Below the pieces are notes generated by a model that saw only the letters and a program-made list of their open reading frames with translations, ran no database searches and was not told where the DNA came from. This document shows, piece by piece, positions 1 to 11,698 of a DNA stretch of 53,710 bases; within the stretch, counting starts at the first letter, position 1; each line of letters begins with the position of its first letter. This DNA is from Amanita rubescens (lineage: Eukaryota; Basidiomycota; Agaricomycetes; Agaricales; Amanitaceae): the NCBI GenBank assembly GCA_015039365.1, contig WION01000359.1, positions 1-53,710 of the forward strand, given 5' to 3'. The position numbers and the translations under genes are program-made.

Positions 1-1060
1 AGGTTTCGGCGAAAGGCGATATAACGACTCTTCAATAATACGGACGCAACTGTCACGGCTTGGGTATGGGATGATTTTACATGTTGCGCACACTCACCTG
101 TTGCAGTGGAGGTTTTCGACGTGGAAGACAGTCTCCATTGTGGTGCGAATGGTTTCGTATTTCGGGTGCGATATATAAGCATCGCGGGCATGACTTGCAT
201 TGGTTGTCCATAAAATGCCTCAAAACCATAAATGGAACATTCGATCGCTACTCGCCACAAGGGATTGCCACTCGTTACGGGCGCCCGAGTCATTAGTAGA
301 CATGTCTAATAAGGAGCGTGAGATGAGCATCGTCAAAAAAGGTCATTTTACCCATGTGAGTACTGTCTGAGCTCGTGGATTGTCATAACGTACTACTTAT
401 CGCTCGAAAGATCCGAGCTATACTTAATCAAATGCTTCGAGAATCCCGGTTGGAGAAGATTACGGCTGTCCGTTTCAACTAAAGCACCGCCTGCATAGTT
501 CCCGATCCGTTAAATATCACGATAAGTATGCCTCGACAGAGCTGGCGTCTTTGATACCGCGTCCTCGTAAGATCTCCATTATCGTTTTTTAAGTACGTCA
601 TGACTGTGTATCATGGCCTTCACAAGGGTATCTTGCTTAGTATCATTTAGTATCGCACGACCGCAACTCCCGTATCGTGGCTCCAACTCGAAAAACGCCG
701 TGAGCTGGAATGAGTGAAGTCCGCGGTTCTTTGAACATGAAAGCAATCTCACGCCGAGTTTAAATACGGCCGTTACCGTGATGCTAAATGCGGCTGTAGA
801 CTCGATCAATGACGCAAAAATGCCTCGTGCCAGGGACGACTGCAGATCGTTAACCTCATGAAGTCCGAAATTCTATCTCATTACCACCATGTTCTCAATA
901 GTCTGATATGCAAGTTTATGCAAGGCTGCTCGGTTGCATATCACCGCCAAACCACGCCTTAATCGATCAATTTGCTATCTAAATCAAAATGATTATGCGG
1001 TTTCTTACGTAATCCGCCGAAGGTTAAGGGTTCCGCTCAAGTGCCTGGGCTTGCAGCTCA
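1..1060. other. Gene-free left flank
   Basis: I see no convincing coding sequence here. Open frames on both strands are short, have no recognisable motif, and cannot be joined through plausible splice sites. The right end must contain the promoter and 5' leader of the Vip1-type gene that starts at 1061. The rest could be intergenic DNA or the end of a gene outside the window. Confidence 0.4.
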
Positions 1061-4000
1061 ATGCACACGACCAGAGTTGGCTCCTCATTTTTCTTCTCAG
1101 AGCACCCATCACCGCGTTCGAGTTATGCTCTCACCAGATCTTCCTCCCCGGCGTCAACCGGCTCGTTGTCTGATCTGGCATTCGGCCAAGAGCAACGGGA
1201 TGCGAAGTCCGTGGATTTCTTTCACTGAAGTCTTGTTTAATCATTACATTGTTTCTAGGAATGCACAGTCAAAAAAAGTGGTTCTTGGAGTGTGCGCAAT
1301 GGACATCAAAGCCCGGAGCAAGGCAATGAGAGAGATTTTGACTAGACTGGTGGAAAGAGCGAAAGATGCGATCGAAGTCAAAGTATTTGGAGACAAAGCC
1401 ATCCTAGACGAAGGTCCAATTTTCAAATAGTCTTTTTGTGTACCATCTTACGAATCTCTTTCAGAAGTCGAGAATTGGCCGCGATGCGACGTTCTCATCT
1501 CCTTCTTTTCTACCGACTTCCCGTTGGACAAGGCTATTTCATACGTCAAGTTATGCAGTCCATTCTGTATCAATGACATTCCGCAGCAAGCTCTTCTTTG
1601 GGACCGGCGGCTTGTTGGTGCTGTCTTGGATCATCTAGGAGTTCCAACTCCACCTCGCATCGAAGTCTCTCGGGATGGTGGCCCAAAAATTGACAAAGAA
1701 CTTGTCGATCTTATGAAGCAAACGATAGGCGTCGAGCTCGGGGCATTTCGTGTTACCCCCGAAGTTTCATTGCGGGAAGATGGAAATGCCATCATTGTTG
1801 ACGGACAAGTTATGGAGAAGCCCTTTGTGGAGAAACCAGTCAGTGGTGAAGACCATAACGTGTATATATATTTTCGAAATGGCGGAGGCCGCCGCTTGTT
1901 CAGAAAAGTATGTTGTATCCTCTCTTCGAATTCGTAATCGATGACTTCCCGAGAAAAGGTCGGAAATAAATCAAGTGAATTGGATCCCATACTGAATTAT
2001 CCAAGAACGGATGGTTCATATATTTATGAGCAGTTCATTGACGTGGACAACTCGGAGGATATCAAGGTCTATACAGTCGGCAAAGAATACACCCACGCAG
2101 AAACGCGCAAATCACCCGTCGTCGATGGCGTGGTCCGAAGAAATACAGAGGGAAAAGAGATAAGGTAAATTTCGCGTTTCCCTACGACGAACCGCTAAGA
2201 GAGATTCTTTGAAGATTTATAACAAGACTGACGGAAGAAGAGATAAGCTGGGCCGATCGGATATCTCGAGGCTTCGGCCAGCGAGTCTGCGGATTCGATA
2301 TGTTAAGGTGCGAAGGTGGACGAAAAAGTCAAGTGATCGATGTAAATGGATGGAGTTTCGTTAAAGGGAACGAGACCTATTATGGTGGGTAGTCTATCTT
2401 GTGGCTATATAAAAATTCACCGGCCTCTAGACAAGGCTGCTGATATTCTCGCGGCCCTATGCATGCGCGTTTCTGCCTCACCTCACCGACCTTTGCCTGG
2501 GGCAAGACCTGACTCGCAAGAATTGCCCACATGGCGTCTCAAGGCCAACGTTACCGTATTCCGCCACGCTGATCGCACACCCAAGGTAGTTATTAACATT
2601 GTTCAGGTGTAAACATTAATATAACCAATGCAGCAAAAACTCAAATTTAATTTTCCTATTGGTGAACCCTGGACGCGGCCGTTCGTCACACTTCTAGGTA
2701 GAGAGAGAGAAGAAATTATACTGCGAGAAAAGGATCAACTCCGCGGGATTGCAAATGCGGTTGAAGAAGCAAAGCGTCTTGGAGCAGCTGGTGAAGAGCT
2801 GACTAAACTTACACAACTTAATAATGCGCTTTTCAGCAAGATTGATCTTCCTGGGACGAAAGCTCAGCTAAAACCAGTATATTCCAAGCGTCAGGCAGGC
2901 CAAGTGAGACGGCTCACGAAATTAACCTTGGTCTTTAAATGGGGTGGAGAAGTACTACGCTTCATTTGTGTCTATAATTATACTAACTAGATGTTTCAGT
3001 TCACTCATTCTGCACGTTACCAATCTCGTGATCTAGGTGAGAACATGAAAAAGGATATATCCATTATGAGTGAGTGTTTTTACGTTGTTTGCCTGTCGTA
3101 ATTTATCTCATGGGGGAAATAGATAAAGAGGTCCTAAAAAACGTCAAGGTATGTTTCACACGTTCTTTAAAATTGTCGTCATTAACGGTCATAGCAGATC
3201 TACACTTCCTCGGAGCGGCGCGTGATTTCGTCCGCAGAGATATTTGCTGCTGCGCTCCTTGATCCTCCACCTGACACTCAAACGTACCATCCTCTTGATC
3301 AAGCTGCTCTTCGACAGCCACTCACGCTTATCGTTCGCAAAGATCTATTAGATGATTCTAATGCGGCGAAGGACCTCATGGATGATGTCAAGAAACGACT
3401 CAAAATTCTATTGCGACCAGGTGAACCGGAGAAAAGACCCGAACTCACGTGGCCGAAGAGCATGGGGAAAGAGCCGGTCGAAGTGGTCAAGGTAAGTCCT
3501 GCTGTAAAGACCCCATGCGATTGCTAACAGGTACATGAAGGAAGTTATCGAACTATTGAGCTCGTTCAGAACTATCATGCACAAAAACTTTGAAAGCCTT
3601 GACGTTGAAAAAATCCAGGATAGATGGTACCTGACATTCGCAGTTTTAAATCCTAATGCCGATAATCTTTCCAGGTGTTGCGGCGATGAACCTTGGCTAT
3701 TCAGAGAAAGATGGGAGAAGCTTTTTGAGGATTTCTGCGACGTCGAGCAGAAGAAGTTTGATCCCTCACGGGTGAGATTGTGATAATTTAATATACTTTT
3801 TATAGCTAATCCCGCAACCCCCTGACAAGGTGTCTGAACTGTATGACACTATCAAGTATTGCGCGCTTCATCACCGAACGTTCCTCTTTGCCATATTCAA
3901 TGAACATGCAAATAAGATCAGCCCGTCTCACCCTCCTCAAGATCGCAGAATGCATGAACTGTACAGTCGCGCCAAGGCGCTTTTCGACCTTGTCGCTCCG

Positions 4001-4745
4001 CAAGAGTACGGAATAGATCCAGACGAAAAGTTGGTGTTTTGACAATTATGCGCATTGCTGCTCAATCCATAGCAGGGAAGAAATTGGTGTTCTCACATCA
4101 CTGCCATTACTTCACAACATCGTGGAAGATCTTGAACATGCTCGTAACAATGGTGCTAGCTCATTGACGGTGTATTTCACCAAAGAAAGTCATATTCATA
4201 CACTAGTCAACCTGGTGCTTTTATCAGGACTTCCAATTGTCAACCGCCGGATCCCAGAGTTAGACTATGCTGTGAGTTCCTCAATTCACCCGGGTTGAAC
4301 TCTTTCCAAGGAACCAATTTCAGTCACATATTACATTTGAGTTGTATGAACGGAACCACGGAAGAGGCAAGTCTGACAAGGAATATTCTATCCGATTGTC
4401 CATCAGCGAAGGTGCTCATTCATCTAACGTACTTGACTCGACCTTGGATGCTCGTCATTCATTAAATGTACAATCACGAAGGTACCGAATTGTAAATTAC
4501 CTATGATTCATTCAAACTGAACTCTTTTTTTGACAGAAAATTAACGCAGCATCTACCTTACAGTCTTGTTATTGAGAAACTCTCAAAGCATTTCCATAGG
4601 TTAAATGATGTGAGCATTTTTGGATGAGGAACACTACTTAACCTGACGTTGCTCCTTAAAGCAGGATGACGATACAGGGACAGAAGCCACATACGAGACC
4701 ATAGAAGCAACGCAAGTCATGGATATAAGCAGTGACGATACCTAA
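1061..4745 (+). CDS. vip1: Inositol hexakisphosphate / diphosphoinositol-pentakisphosphate kinase (Vip1/Asp1/PPIP5K family)
   Basis: This is a bifunctional inositol pyrophosphate enzyme. In the family, an N-terminal ATP-grasp kinase makes 1-diphosphoinositol phosphates and a C-terminal histidine-acid-phosphatase-like domain removes them. The kinase part shows [49 protein letters not shown] and DGSYIYEQF. The phosphatase part starts near 2555 with the signature RHADRTPK. The start at 1061 was chosen because the Ser-rich leader (MHTTRVGSS...) is open up to a splice at 1206/1259 that joins in phase to the kinase domain. About 12-15 exons follow with introns of roughly 50 nt. The protein ends in an acidic tail (DISSDDT). 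It may act in phosphate and polarity signalling, as in yeasts. The identity is firm; some inner exon borders in the phosphatase half are approximate. Confidence 0.92.
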
Positions 4746-4832
4746 ACACAAGAACACATATTTTCATATAATTGATTGCCTCGGACCCTCATCATGTAGT
4801 ATAACAGCATAGAATCGCATATAGTAGTAGAT

Positions 4833-5711
4833 CTACTTATCAACCTGTTCACACTTTTGCAAACCACATTTCGCGCGTACTTGGCCGAGCTGATCCCGAG
4901 TCAGTTCTTTGAACGTGATCCCGTCAAGAACTTTTCCAGCGAGCGACGGATGGTCGCTATCGAAAAGGGCCGAGTCTGACTGCGACAGCATGGCAGATTG
5001 CCTGGCTAAAGCTTCAAACGACGCCGGAGATTTCTGGTATCTTTGAGAATCAGAGCTGTTGTTAGTTAGGGTGATACGATCACGTTGACAAACGTACAAG
5101 GCTATGTGAAGCACATATGAGCACTGAAATTATCAAACAGAACAGTAAAAAAAAGCCTACTTGAAAGCTTCCTTATTCGCACAATCTGCTTCTTTAAATT
5201 TACTCAAACCATCGGTCGAAAACGCGATCTTGACGAATGCAAGAACGTGAAACACGGTGTGTTCTTTAGGTCTGGACAAAAAAAACAGCGGCGTCGTGAG
5301 ACAAGACAAAAGAGTTCGTGGAAACCGCCACCGCCGTACCTCCATGGTCGGAAGCGGGGCGCCATGCTCAAGGTCCCATCAGGACCGATCAGGGGATGGA
5401 ATATATCGGTGACAAACTGGACGACGGGTGGGCGTTCTGGATAGTTCCATGGGAAGTTGACGTGAAACTTGAGAATGGCGCCTGCGTAGTGTCCTGACCT
5501 TCCCAGGAGGCCAGCGTGGTTAACGGATGGAGACGGGGAGGTAAAGAATAGACGAAGCACCTCTGTGAACGAAAAAGACGGAGTCCCAGCAGAGAAGGCT
5601 CTGAGCAGCAGGGACGATGTACATGCCAAGTGGGCAGTGACCTTTGTTACGTAGAGACGCATATTCTAGCGCGACGGTGGCCTGAGTGACTGCCAAGGTT
5701 GGGTTGGGCAT
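4833..5711 (-). CDS. AKTIP/FTS-like ubiquitin-conjugating enzyme variant (catalytically inactive E2 fold)
   Basis: Four exons (5711-5561, 5493-5340, 5271-5161, 5040-4833) join in phase to about 207 residues. The UBC fold is visible as ATVALEYASLR near the N terminus, then CPLGMYIVP, FHVNFPWNYPERPP, FVTDIFHPLI and FRPWR. The HPN motif and the active-site cysteine found in true E2 enzymes are missing where expected. This matches the AKTIP (Fused Toes) branch, whose human member works with Hook proteins in vesicle transport. A role in endosome or dynein-linked trafficking is inferred from that family only. The start Met at 5711 lies just before the first conserved helix; a longer upstream frame exists but lacks conserved features. 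The phosphotransferase-like gene on the other strand diverges from it. Confidence 0.8.
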
Positions 5712-6271
5712 TTCAAGTGGTGAAGGTGAAGAGTTTGCGCCACCAAATACACCAAGCATGTTTAGATCTTCTAGTCTTCGAATGTGCTCAATGACACTAA
5801 GACACCTTGATAAAATCTTCACCACAGTTCTTCCCCCTCCACCACCTTGGCCAATACCTAATTCTCTGTCTCTGAGTCCGACCTGGAGGACTTCCTCCTC
5901 GCTGCAGTGGAAAGAGTCTGGGCTTGACGACAAGACACTCACCAGAGTACTTCCATATTTACAAAGAACACTTCGATCTGTTCATAAACGAAAAATATCC
6001 TGGCCGGTAGAAGAATCTAGCTCTTCCAAGTATGTATACCTTACAATTACTATTTGGATTGACAAGATGCATTATAGTAGTCTCACACCAAGCGAATATT
6101 TTATGACGCTTCTACAGCCCATACCAGACATAATTACATTCCTCACAATTTCTAAAAGTGCCCGTGAAGTGCATATCCATCGATTTTGGTCATTGTGAGT
6201 CTACTTTACCTCGTTTTTTTTTAAAAACTCGAACGTACATTTGCTAGCTATCTGTGGGGCTACCTTCACAG

Positions 6272-7940
6272 CCGAAGGGTTCAAACTCTGGGATTCACCT
6301 GCTCCGATATTTTTGCCTCTTGTAAGAGAAATTAGGGTGATACAAATATCTAACACCATGCTCCGGTAGTCAGACAATCTATTCGATTCCAGCGGACAAG
6401 TCTCTTCCCGTGTCGAATATGCACTTTCCCTAGCTCTAGAACACACATCATCAGCCACCATAATCGTAACAAACTTCACGGATATCGCCATTTTCTTCCC
6501 TCCCGCAAGAAACCGCCCTGAACCTACTTTTGAAAGGATATCAACGACTCAACCCTCTTTGGCTCTCAGGGTCCTTGCCACCGCGTATCTACTCAGAGCT
6601 GTTTCCGGTGGGACTTTTATCGACGTTCCTCAACCAGATCTGGAATTCGATGAGGACGTCCTTCCACGGGGACCTCCGCAAGACCCGCATCGACCTCTAC
6701 TTAGAGATGAGGAGGTTTTCGCAACTCATCACCGTCATTCTGACTTTGATATGGCAACGCTGGTTCGAGATCGCGCAAGAGCGTTTCAATTCTTCCGTTG
6801 GCACGAACACGTGTCAAAGAAAATTTCCAAACTCGTCGCTCACCCCGGTGACACACTTACTGCTAAGACGAATGAAGTCGGGCAGTTTGTTCCAGATAAT
6901 CGCCTCATCTATCCCTTCGACGCCTCTGAAATCCCATCAGATACAGCGGCACACCTTAAGGCAACACAACGCGAATCGCCTCTTGTGACTGCTGGAGTCG
7001 CTGAATCGTTCAAGCGGAGCGAAATCTTCACGCTCGAGATCCAAGATGTTGTTACAGAAGGCTCAGAGCACGGGATCTGCACCGTGTATCGTTGTCAAAT
7101 CACCTCAATCGACAACGTTCCCGTGTCATTATCGCCCCTCTGTCTGAAATTGTTCGATGATCGATTCCAGCCATTGCAGAGTCCCGACAAAGACGACGAG
7201 GAGCTCAATGATGATACTCTTCCTCAATGGTTTGTTCCAGTTGTATGTGCTGAGACTTACGCTCTCAATGAAGCGTTTGCATACGACAAACTTCTTCCTG
7301 TACAAGGATCTGTCATTCCCTGGTTCTATGGTACTCACCAGGTGATGTGCAGCGTCTTCACGCGGAAGATACTACTTGCTTACTCTCCTTTAACAGTTTA
7401 CACTACCTGATGGAACAATTTTGTACGGTCTTCTCATGGAATACATCGAAGGATGGAAGCTCGACTCCAATTTTGCACGGGGGTTAACCCCTGATAGGCA
7501 AATAAAGATGGTGCGGGTATCGCAGTAATCGCTCACTACAAGGAGACTGATGACCACGTGAAAATCTCATCCAGATCCAAAGTTGTCGTCACGCAGCGCG
7601 CGTTCTGGACGTTGCTGACGTCGCCCAACGCGACTGGCACAGCGAGCAAGCAATTCTCTACACCAATCCTACCACCAAACTCGACCATGCTGTCCTCATT
7701 GACTTTGCGTCAACGACGCAAACATGGGAGCCACATGAGTTGAATCGCATTGACAATTACTTTGGCCTCCTTCGCGTCCTGTTGGGTCGCGATGTCGCGT
7801 TGGATCCAGAGCTTGTGTGGAGACACTATGACGAGCCGGATGATTGGGATCCGATAAGAGAAGAGATTACCGAACCAAGGGGTAATCGTGTGAGGATCCT
7901 GAAAGCCAAAGATATGTTCCCTTACATTTCATCTGCTTAA
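6272..7940 (+). CDS. Fungal protein-kinase-like (PKL) phosphotransferase, 5' end unresolved
   Basis: This looks like a member of the expanded Agaricomycete protein-kinase-like families. Exons 6272-6321, 6370-7341, 7397-7510 and 7575-7940 splice in phase. Visible features are EGFKLWDSPAP, then ATIIVTNFTDIAIFFPP, a charged middle region, the lid-like LPDGTILYGLLMEYIEGW, a degenerate catalytic loop QRDWHSEQAIL, and the metal-site motif VLIDFAS in place of DFG. The C terminus is YISSA. The first clear exon starts with a split codon, so at least one earlier exon is missing from this model. A candidate ends at 6193 with a GTGAGT donor. Substrate and function are unknown. The protein may be a pseudokinase, because the loop asparagine appears to be replaced by Gln. 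Confidence 0.7.
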
Positions 7941-8888
7941 CTCTGCACTGTCAATGAACATTGGCTCAGATTTGAGTATGGTATCATTCAACCGGGTGGG
8001 TCAAGTAGATAGTACGCAATAAAATAGCATTGAACGACCCAGCTGATTTCTGAGGTGAGTGGCACTCTCTTGCAAGCTTGTCAAGGAGACTTACCGCTAA
8101 TGCCTTATGACCGGACTTCGAGGCACTACTTGGGATGCATTGCCATTGAACGAACACCGGCAATTCACGCACGGAACAAGTTGCTTATCGTGTAGTCACC
8201 AGTAGTAACAGCTGTTTTTCAAGCCTTCTTCTTTGAAGGGATTCGACGCGAAAGATAAGGAAAATGACCTCCCTAATTCTTGTACACGTCCCTAAGGAGG
8301 ATAAATTGTTGCACTGGGTTTTGCTCGTGAACGGACAGGTGCGCTGGCGGACGATGAATCGATACGAGTACGGATTATTTAATAAATTGTTGGTCAACTG
8401 ACCTTCTTCGTTTCATTTCTGCGGAATCGTCCCATGAGTCTACGTGATGAAGATGGAGACTGAGCGGACCTGTGATGCGCTTGCTTTGCTTGCGTGCCGC
8501 TGAATGGCAGTGGTATCTTTTGGGTTAACATGCAAAATTATACTACCAACTTGAATACAGTACACTTATATATGCATAACGCCGGTTCCAGAATGTGGCA
8601 CGAGTGCCGCGAAGCCCGCAACGCACATTCTCATCCTTGCTTAAGAAATACAAGCCATGTAAGGACTTGGCTCAGGAACAGAGTGCTACTGGTACCGGCT
8701 GCATTGGAAGTTCAGACGAAGCTACTGCCGTGTACTTCATTATTTACATCATCGGGGTTACAGGTAATTGAATTCTTACCGTTTGCAGTGGCATAGTAGA
8801 TGAAGTAAAAGGATACAAAGAGTTGAGGGCCTCTACGAAAAACTGCAATGATGAGATGAGACAACTCCACACTGAACTATAGTCGTAC
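7941..8888. other. Intergenic stretch with no supported gene
   Basis: About 950 bp between the phosphotransferase-like gene and the small unknown gene. Several short open frames occur, but none has a recognisable motif, good codon pattern or matching splice sites. It probably holds 3' UTRs. A further 3' exon of the minus-strand gene ending at 8889 cannot be excluded, because its stop overlaps a good donor (GGTGAGTAC). Confidence 0.4.
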
Positions 8889-9317
8889 TCACCTCCTCCG
8901 ATATCTAGCCTGTTCAATCCCCGGAGTCAAGACGCTTTTTGCAGCCTGAGCAAGTGTCTTTTCGCAGAATGGCATGTCCATCTTCTCTAACTCCTCCTTG
9001 TCCCGCCCATCTTCCATGACGATTACCAGGCACACATTATCATCCTCTTCAATCCCAGCACCGATGTACTTGTACGACGTCCGTGGAATGAAGCCGATGA
9101 TCCCTTTATAATATCTCATGTTGTGTGGATCTTCGGCTGTGGGGTAGTAACCAAAATTCTTTTCGAGCTTTGCGCGGTCAATCTTGAACCCTTTCAAGAA
9201 AATTTGGGACATATTCTGCATATTCAATTAGACCTGGTTCTCCTCTCAGGGGATTAACTCACCACTCATGTCAGACCAGCGGAGTTTAAAATATGCAAAA
9301 ACTCCGATATGGTCCAT
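8889..9317 (-). CDS. Small conserved-looking protein of unknown function
   Basis: I do not recognise this protein. Two exons, 9317-9263 and 9190-8889, join in phase through a GTGAGT donor and an AAAG acceptor to give 118 residues. It contains FAYFKLRWSDM, KNFGYYPTAEDPHNMRYY, GIIGFIPRTSYKYIG and a basic end, RYRRR. It is rich in Tyr, Lys and Glu, with no obvious signal peptide or membrane helix. A further exon may lie upstream near 9410-9480, where an open frame contains FVHMYRYQQHLNQISLV with a similar composition; I could not join the two in phase with confidence. The stop codon overlaps a consensus donor, so a longer 3' form is also possible. Real coding status is likely, function unknown. 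Confidence 0.45.
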
Positions 9318-9658
9318 GCGCCAGCCAATACTAGAATTATCTCTCTCCACTAGTACTTAGCATCTCTGAGACGACCGAACTTTATCGCAACAACTTCACT
9401 TACGAACCAGGCTAATTTGATTGAGGTGCTGCTGGTACCGGTACATATGAACAAATTTCTGATACATTCAACACTGGCGGTAACACCTTAGAGGCCCACA
9501 TCTCCTGAGCGACAATATGAGCAATGCGACTGCTGGACAAAATTACCGGAAGAGTCTCGCTGAGAAAGCCATGACAGGGCGGCCAGCGGAGGACATCGTG
9601 TACGCCGTTTTTGTCGACTCGATCGTCTTCCACAAAACCATCTACCCTTTAGTAAGAT

Positions 9659-11522
9659 TCATCTCATGTAACCGCCCTTGTAGCGCGGTCGATTTTGGTG
9701 TCTATCTCTATCCCTCTCGTACTCGTCCCTGCCGTGTCTTCTCCTACGATCCCTGTCCTCCCTGTCATGTCGGTCGTTGTCGTATCTACCGTGCCTGTCG
9801 CGGTATCTGTCACGGTCGTCGCCCCGACTACGACTATCCCGATCATCGCTTATCCGTGATAGCAGGCTTGGCTGTTGTTTGGACTCCTCTGCACCAAACC
9901 GCCTCCCAGCCTCCGCGATGGACTTCCCAAAGCTGAGTTTGGATGCCTTTCGTGGTTCATCCCTTCTCCCGTCGTCTTGTTTCGCTCTACCCCGAATCTG
10001 CAGATTTCCAGATTTGTTAAACCAATCATCGGCCTCGTCAGCTTGTTCTTGTTCTCGCGCCCTCTTTTCCAGTCTCGCCATATTTTTTCTCCGGCCCTCT
10101 TTTCCGACCTCGTTTGGAATATCTTTAGACCAGTCGCCGTACGTATCGTCGTTCCGGCGATGAGAGCGGGGAGCCTTTGAAGCTATTGCTAGTTCCTTCT
10201 CAGGATCGTAAAACGGTCCACCCATCACGTTATGAAGACTGAACGCTGACGGTTCCTCCAGTCGATCGTAACGATGTGGAATTTCGTCGCAATCCTTTGA
10301 TATCTGTTGTCAACAGGAGAAAGGGAGAGAGTATATCAATTTCCTTACATCACCCCAATGTCCTATACCCGCGCAATTGTAGCACCATGGGTCACGACCA
10401 ACGTAACCTTCCCCACCGCTACCTATTTGAAAGTCTTTCTTCCCTTTTCGCAGTTCCGCTATTTGTGATCTCTCTTCATCCGTCACGTATTCGTATAGTC
10501 GCCACCACGACGGACATTCCTATAACGTCATATCACGTTTTCATCCTCGCCAAGGTGATAATAATCACGACGAACGTTTGTCTTGTGCAATCTCGAATCA
10601 CATCTCTCACAAATAATATATCTTTCGGTATTCCTGCCACGGGCCGTATGCCTGTTTGGACACGTCTAACTTGAGTTGAGAGAGATAAAGAGTACGGATG
10701 ACGGTCATGGTTTACATACTGCGTTTATATGTCCTTTCATTCCGCAGGTAAAGCAAACTTTGCTAATGGGACATGACCTCGTGGTATGCTCATTATGTAC
10801 ACCACAAGTCAAGCACTTGGCAAAAAAGACGTCAATAATTACGGAGTGAATGCGAAGGAGACGACACACGTACGACAATGACGGGACAGGAAAAGGTTTT
10901 GTGATCACCCTCTGCTCCACAGTTTTTACAGACTACCTTGTTGTTATTTTCTTCCTTGCTTTGGTCTTCAAAGTAACGCGGGATATCCTAGATGAATATT
11001 TAGTCTCTGCGGGGGGTAGAAAAACCCGACAAAGTTACTCGCCTTGTGGTCATCATATGCTAGATACTCAATGTAATCTTCCTCGCCTAATTCTTTCAGT
11101 GGAAGCGATACTATCTGTATAGGTTCGTTTCCGAAAACAGCGACGTGGGCGGGTAGCAGTAGAGTCTCGGATTGTGATTCTTGGGTTTCGAGAGGGGGTT
11201 GCACCGCGATAGATGATGGTAAAGGTACAGGAGTAATGTCGATGAAATATAGTTGTGATGTGTCCTCTCGTCGAGATGCGCTAGTGCTCGCCGTATTCGA
11301 CATGTTTTCCGTTGATGTTGGAACGATAGCGCTGGCTTGGTCATTTTCAGTAGTCCTAGTCTTCTTTTTCTTCCTTTTACGGTGCTTCTTCTTTCCATTC
11401 TCAGAAGGTGCAGAATTGGACGGGACGGCGTCCTCATCGTGGTCTGAGGTAAGGTCGACAAAGTTTTGAGGAGTTGGAGAGTCGTCGGTAAGGTCAATGA
11501 TTTCTGGCCTCTCAGTTTCCAT
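9659..11522 (-). CDS. Zinc-knuckle RNA-binding protein, Air1/Air2 type (TRAMP complex)
   Basis: Six exons (11522-11043, 10987-10874, 10815-10720, 10665-10576, 10519-10349, 10294-9659) join, every one in phase 0, to 528 residues. After an acidic/basic N-terminal region come five CCHC knuckles: CKNCGAEGDHKTFSC, CLTCGVHNEHTTRSC, CFTCGMKGHINATC, CERCDSRLHKTNEC and CYNCAGIGHWGDDC. In yeast, Air proteins bridge the Trf4/5 poly(A) polymerase and RNA in nuclear exosome surveillance. The C terminus differs from yeast: it has a long Arg/Asp repeat tail (about residues 440-528), as seen in splicing-related proteins. Intron 1 has a GC donor (AAG/GCGAGT). The only GT alternative nearby gives an early stop. 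The five-knuckle layout and inter-knuckle spacing support the call. Confidence 0.83.
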
Positions 11523-11698
11523 TGGTACTACGATGGCCGCGGGTATGGTTGGGAGATACTATTTTTGGACATTTAAAAGTGTAACTACAAACTACAGAAG
11601 TAATGCTACATGTCGCTAGTGGCCATAGTCGTATCTGCAACAGCGTTCAGTGTGACCCCCGCGCGCTGGTAAAAGTAACAAACTTTTTGTAAAACGCC

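Noticed and set aside
5686..6198. 170-codon plus-strand frame as first exon of the phosphotransferase-like gene
   Set aside because: Its first part is antisense to the AKTIP-like gene's 5' region and shows no family motif; only its far end might contribute an exon.
8494..8796. 100-codon open frame on the plus strand
   Set aside because: No motif, no matching splice sites, composition like random intergenic DNA.
9664..9846. Thr/Gly-rich frame resembling a low-complexity protein
   Set aside because: It is the out-of-frame reading of the Arg/Asp-repeat tail of the Air-type gene.
9777..10180. Plus-strand frames of 100-128 codons
   Set aside because: Antisense readings of the Air-type last exon.
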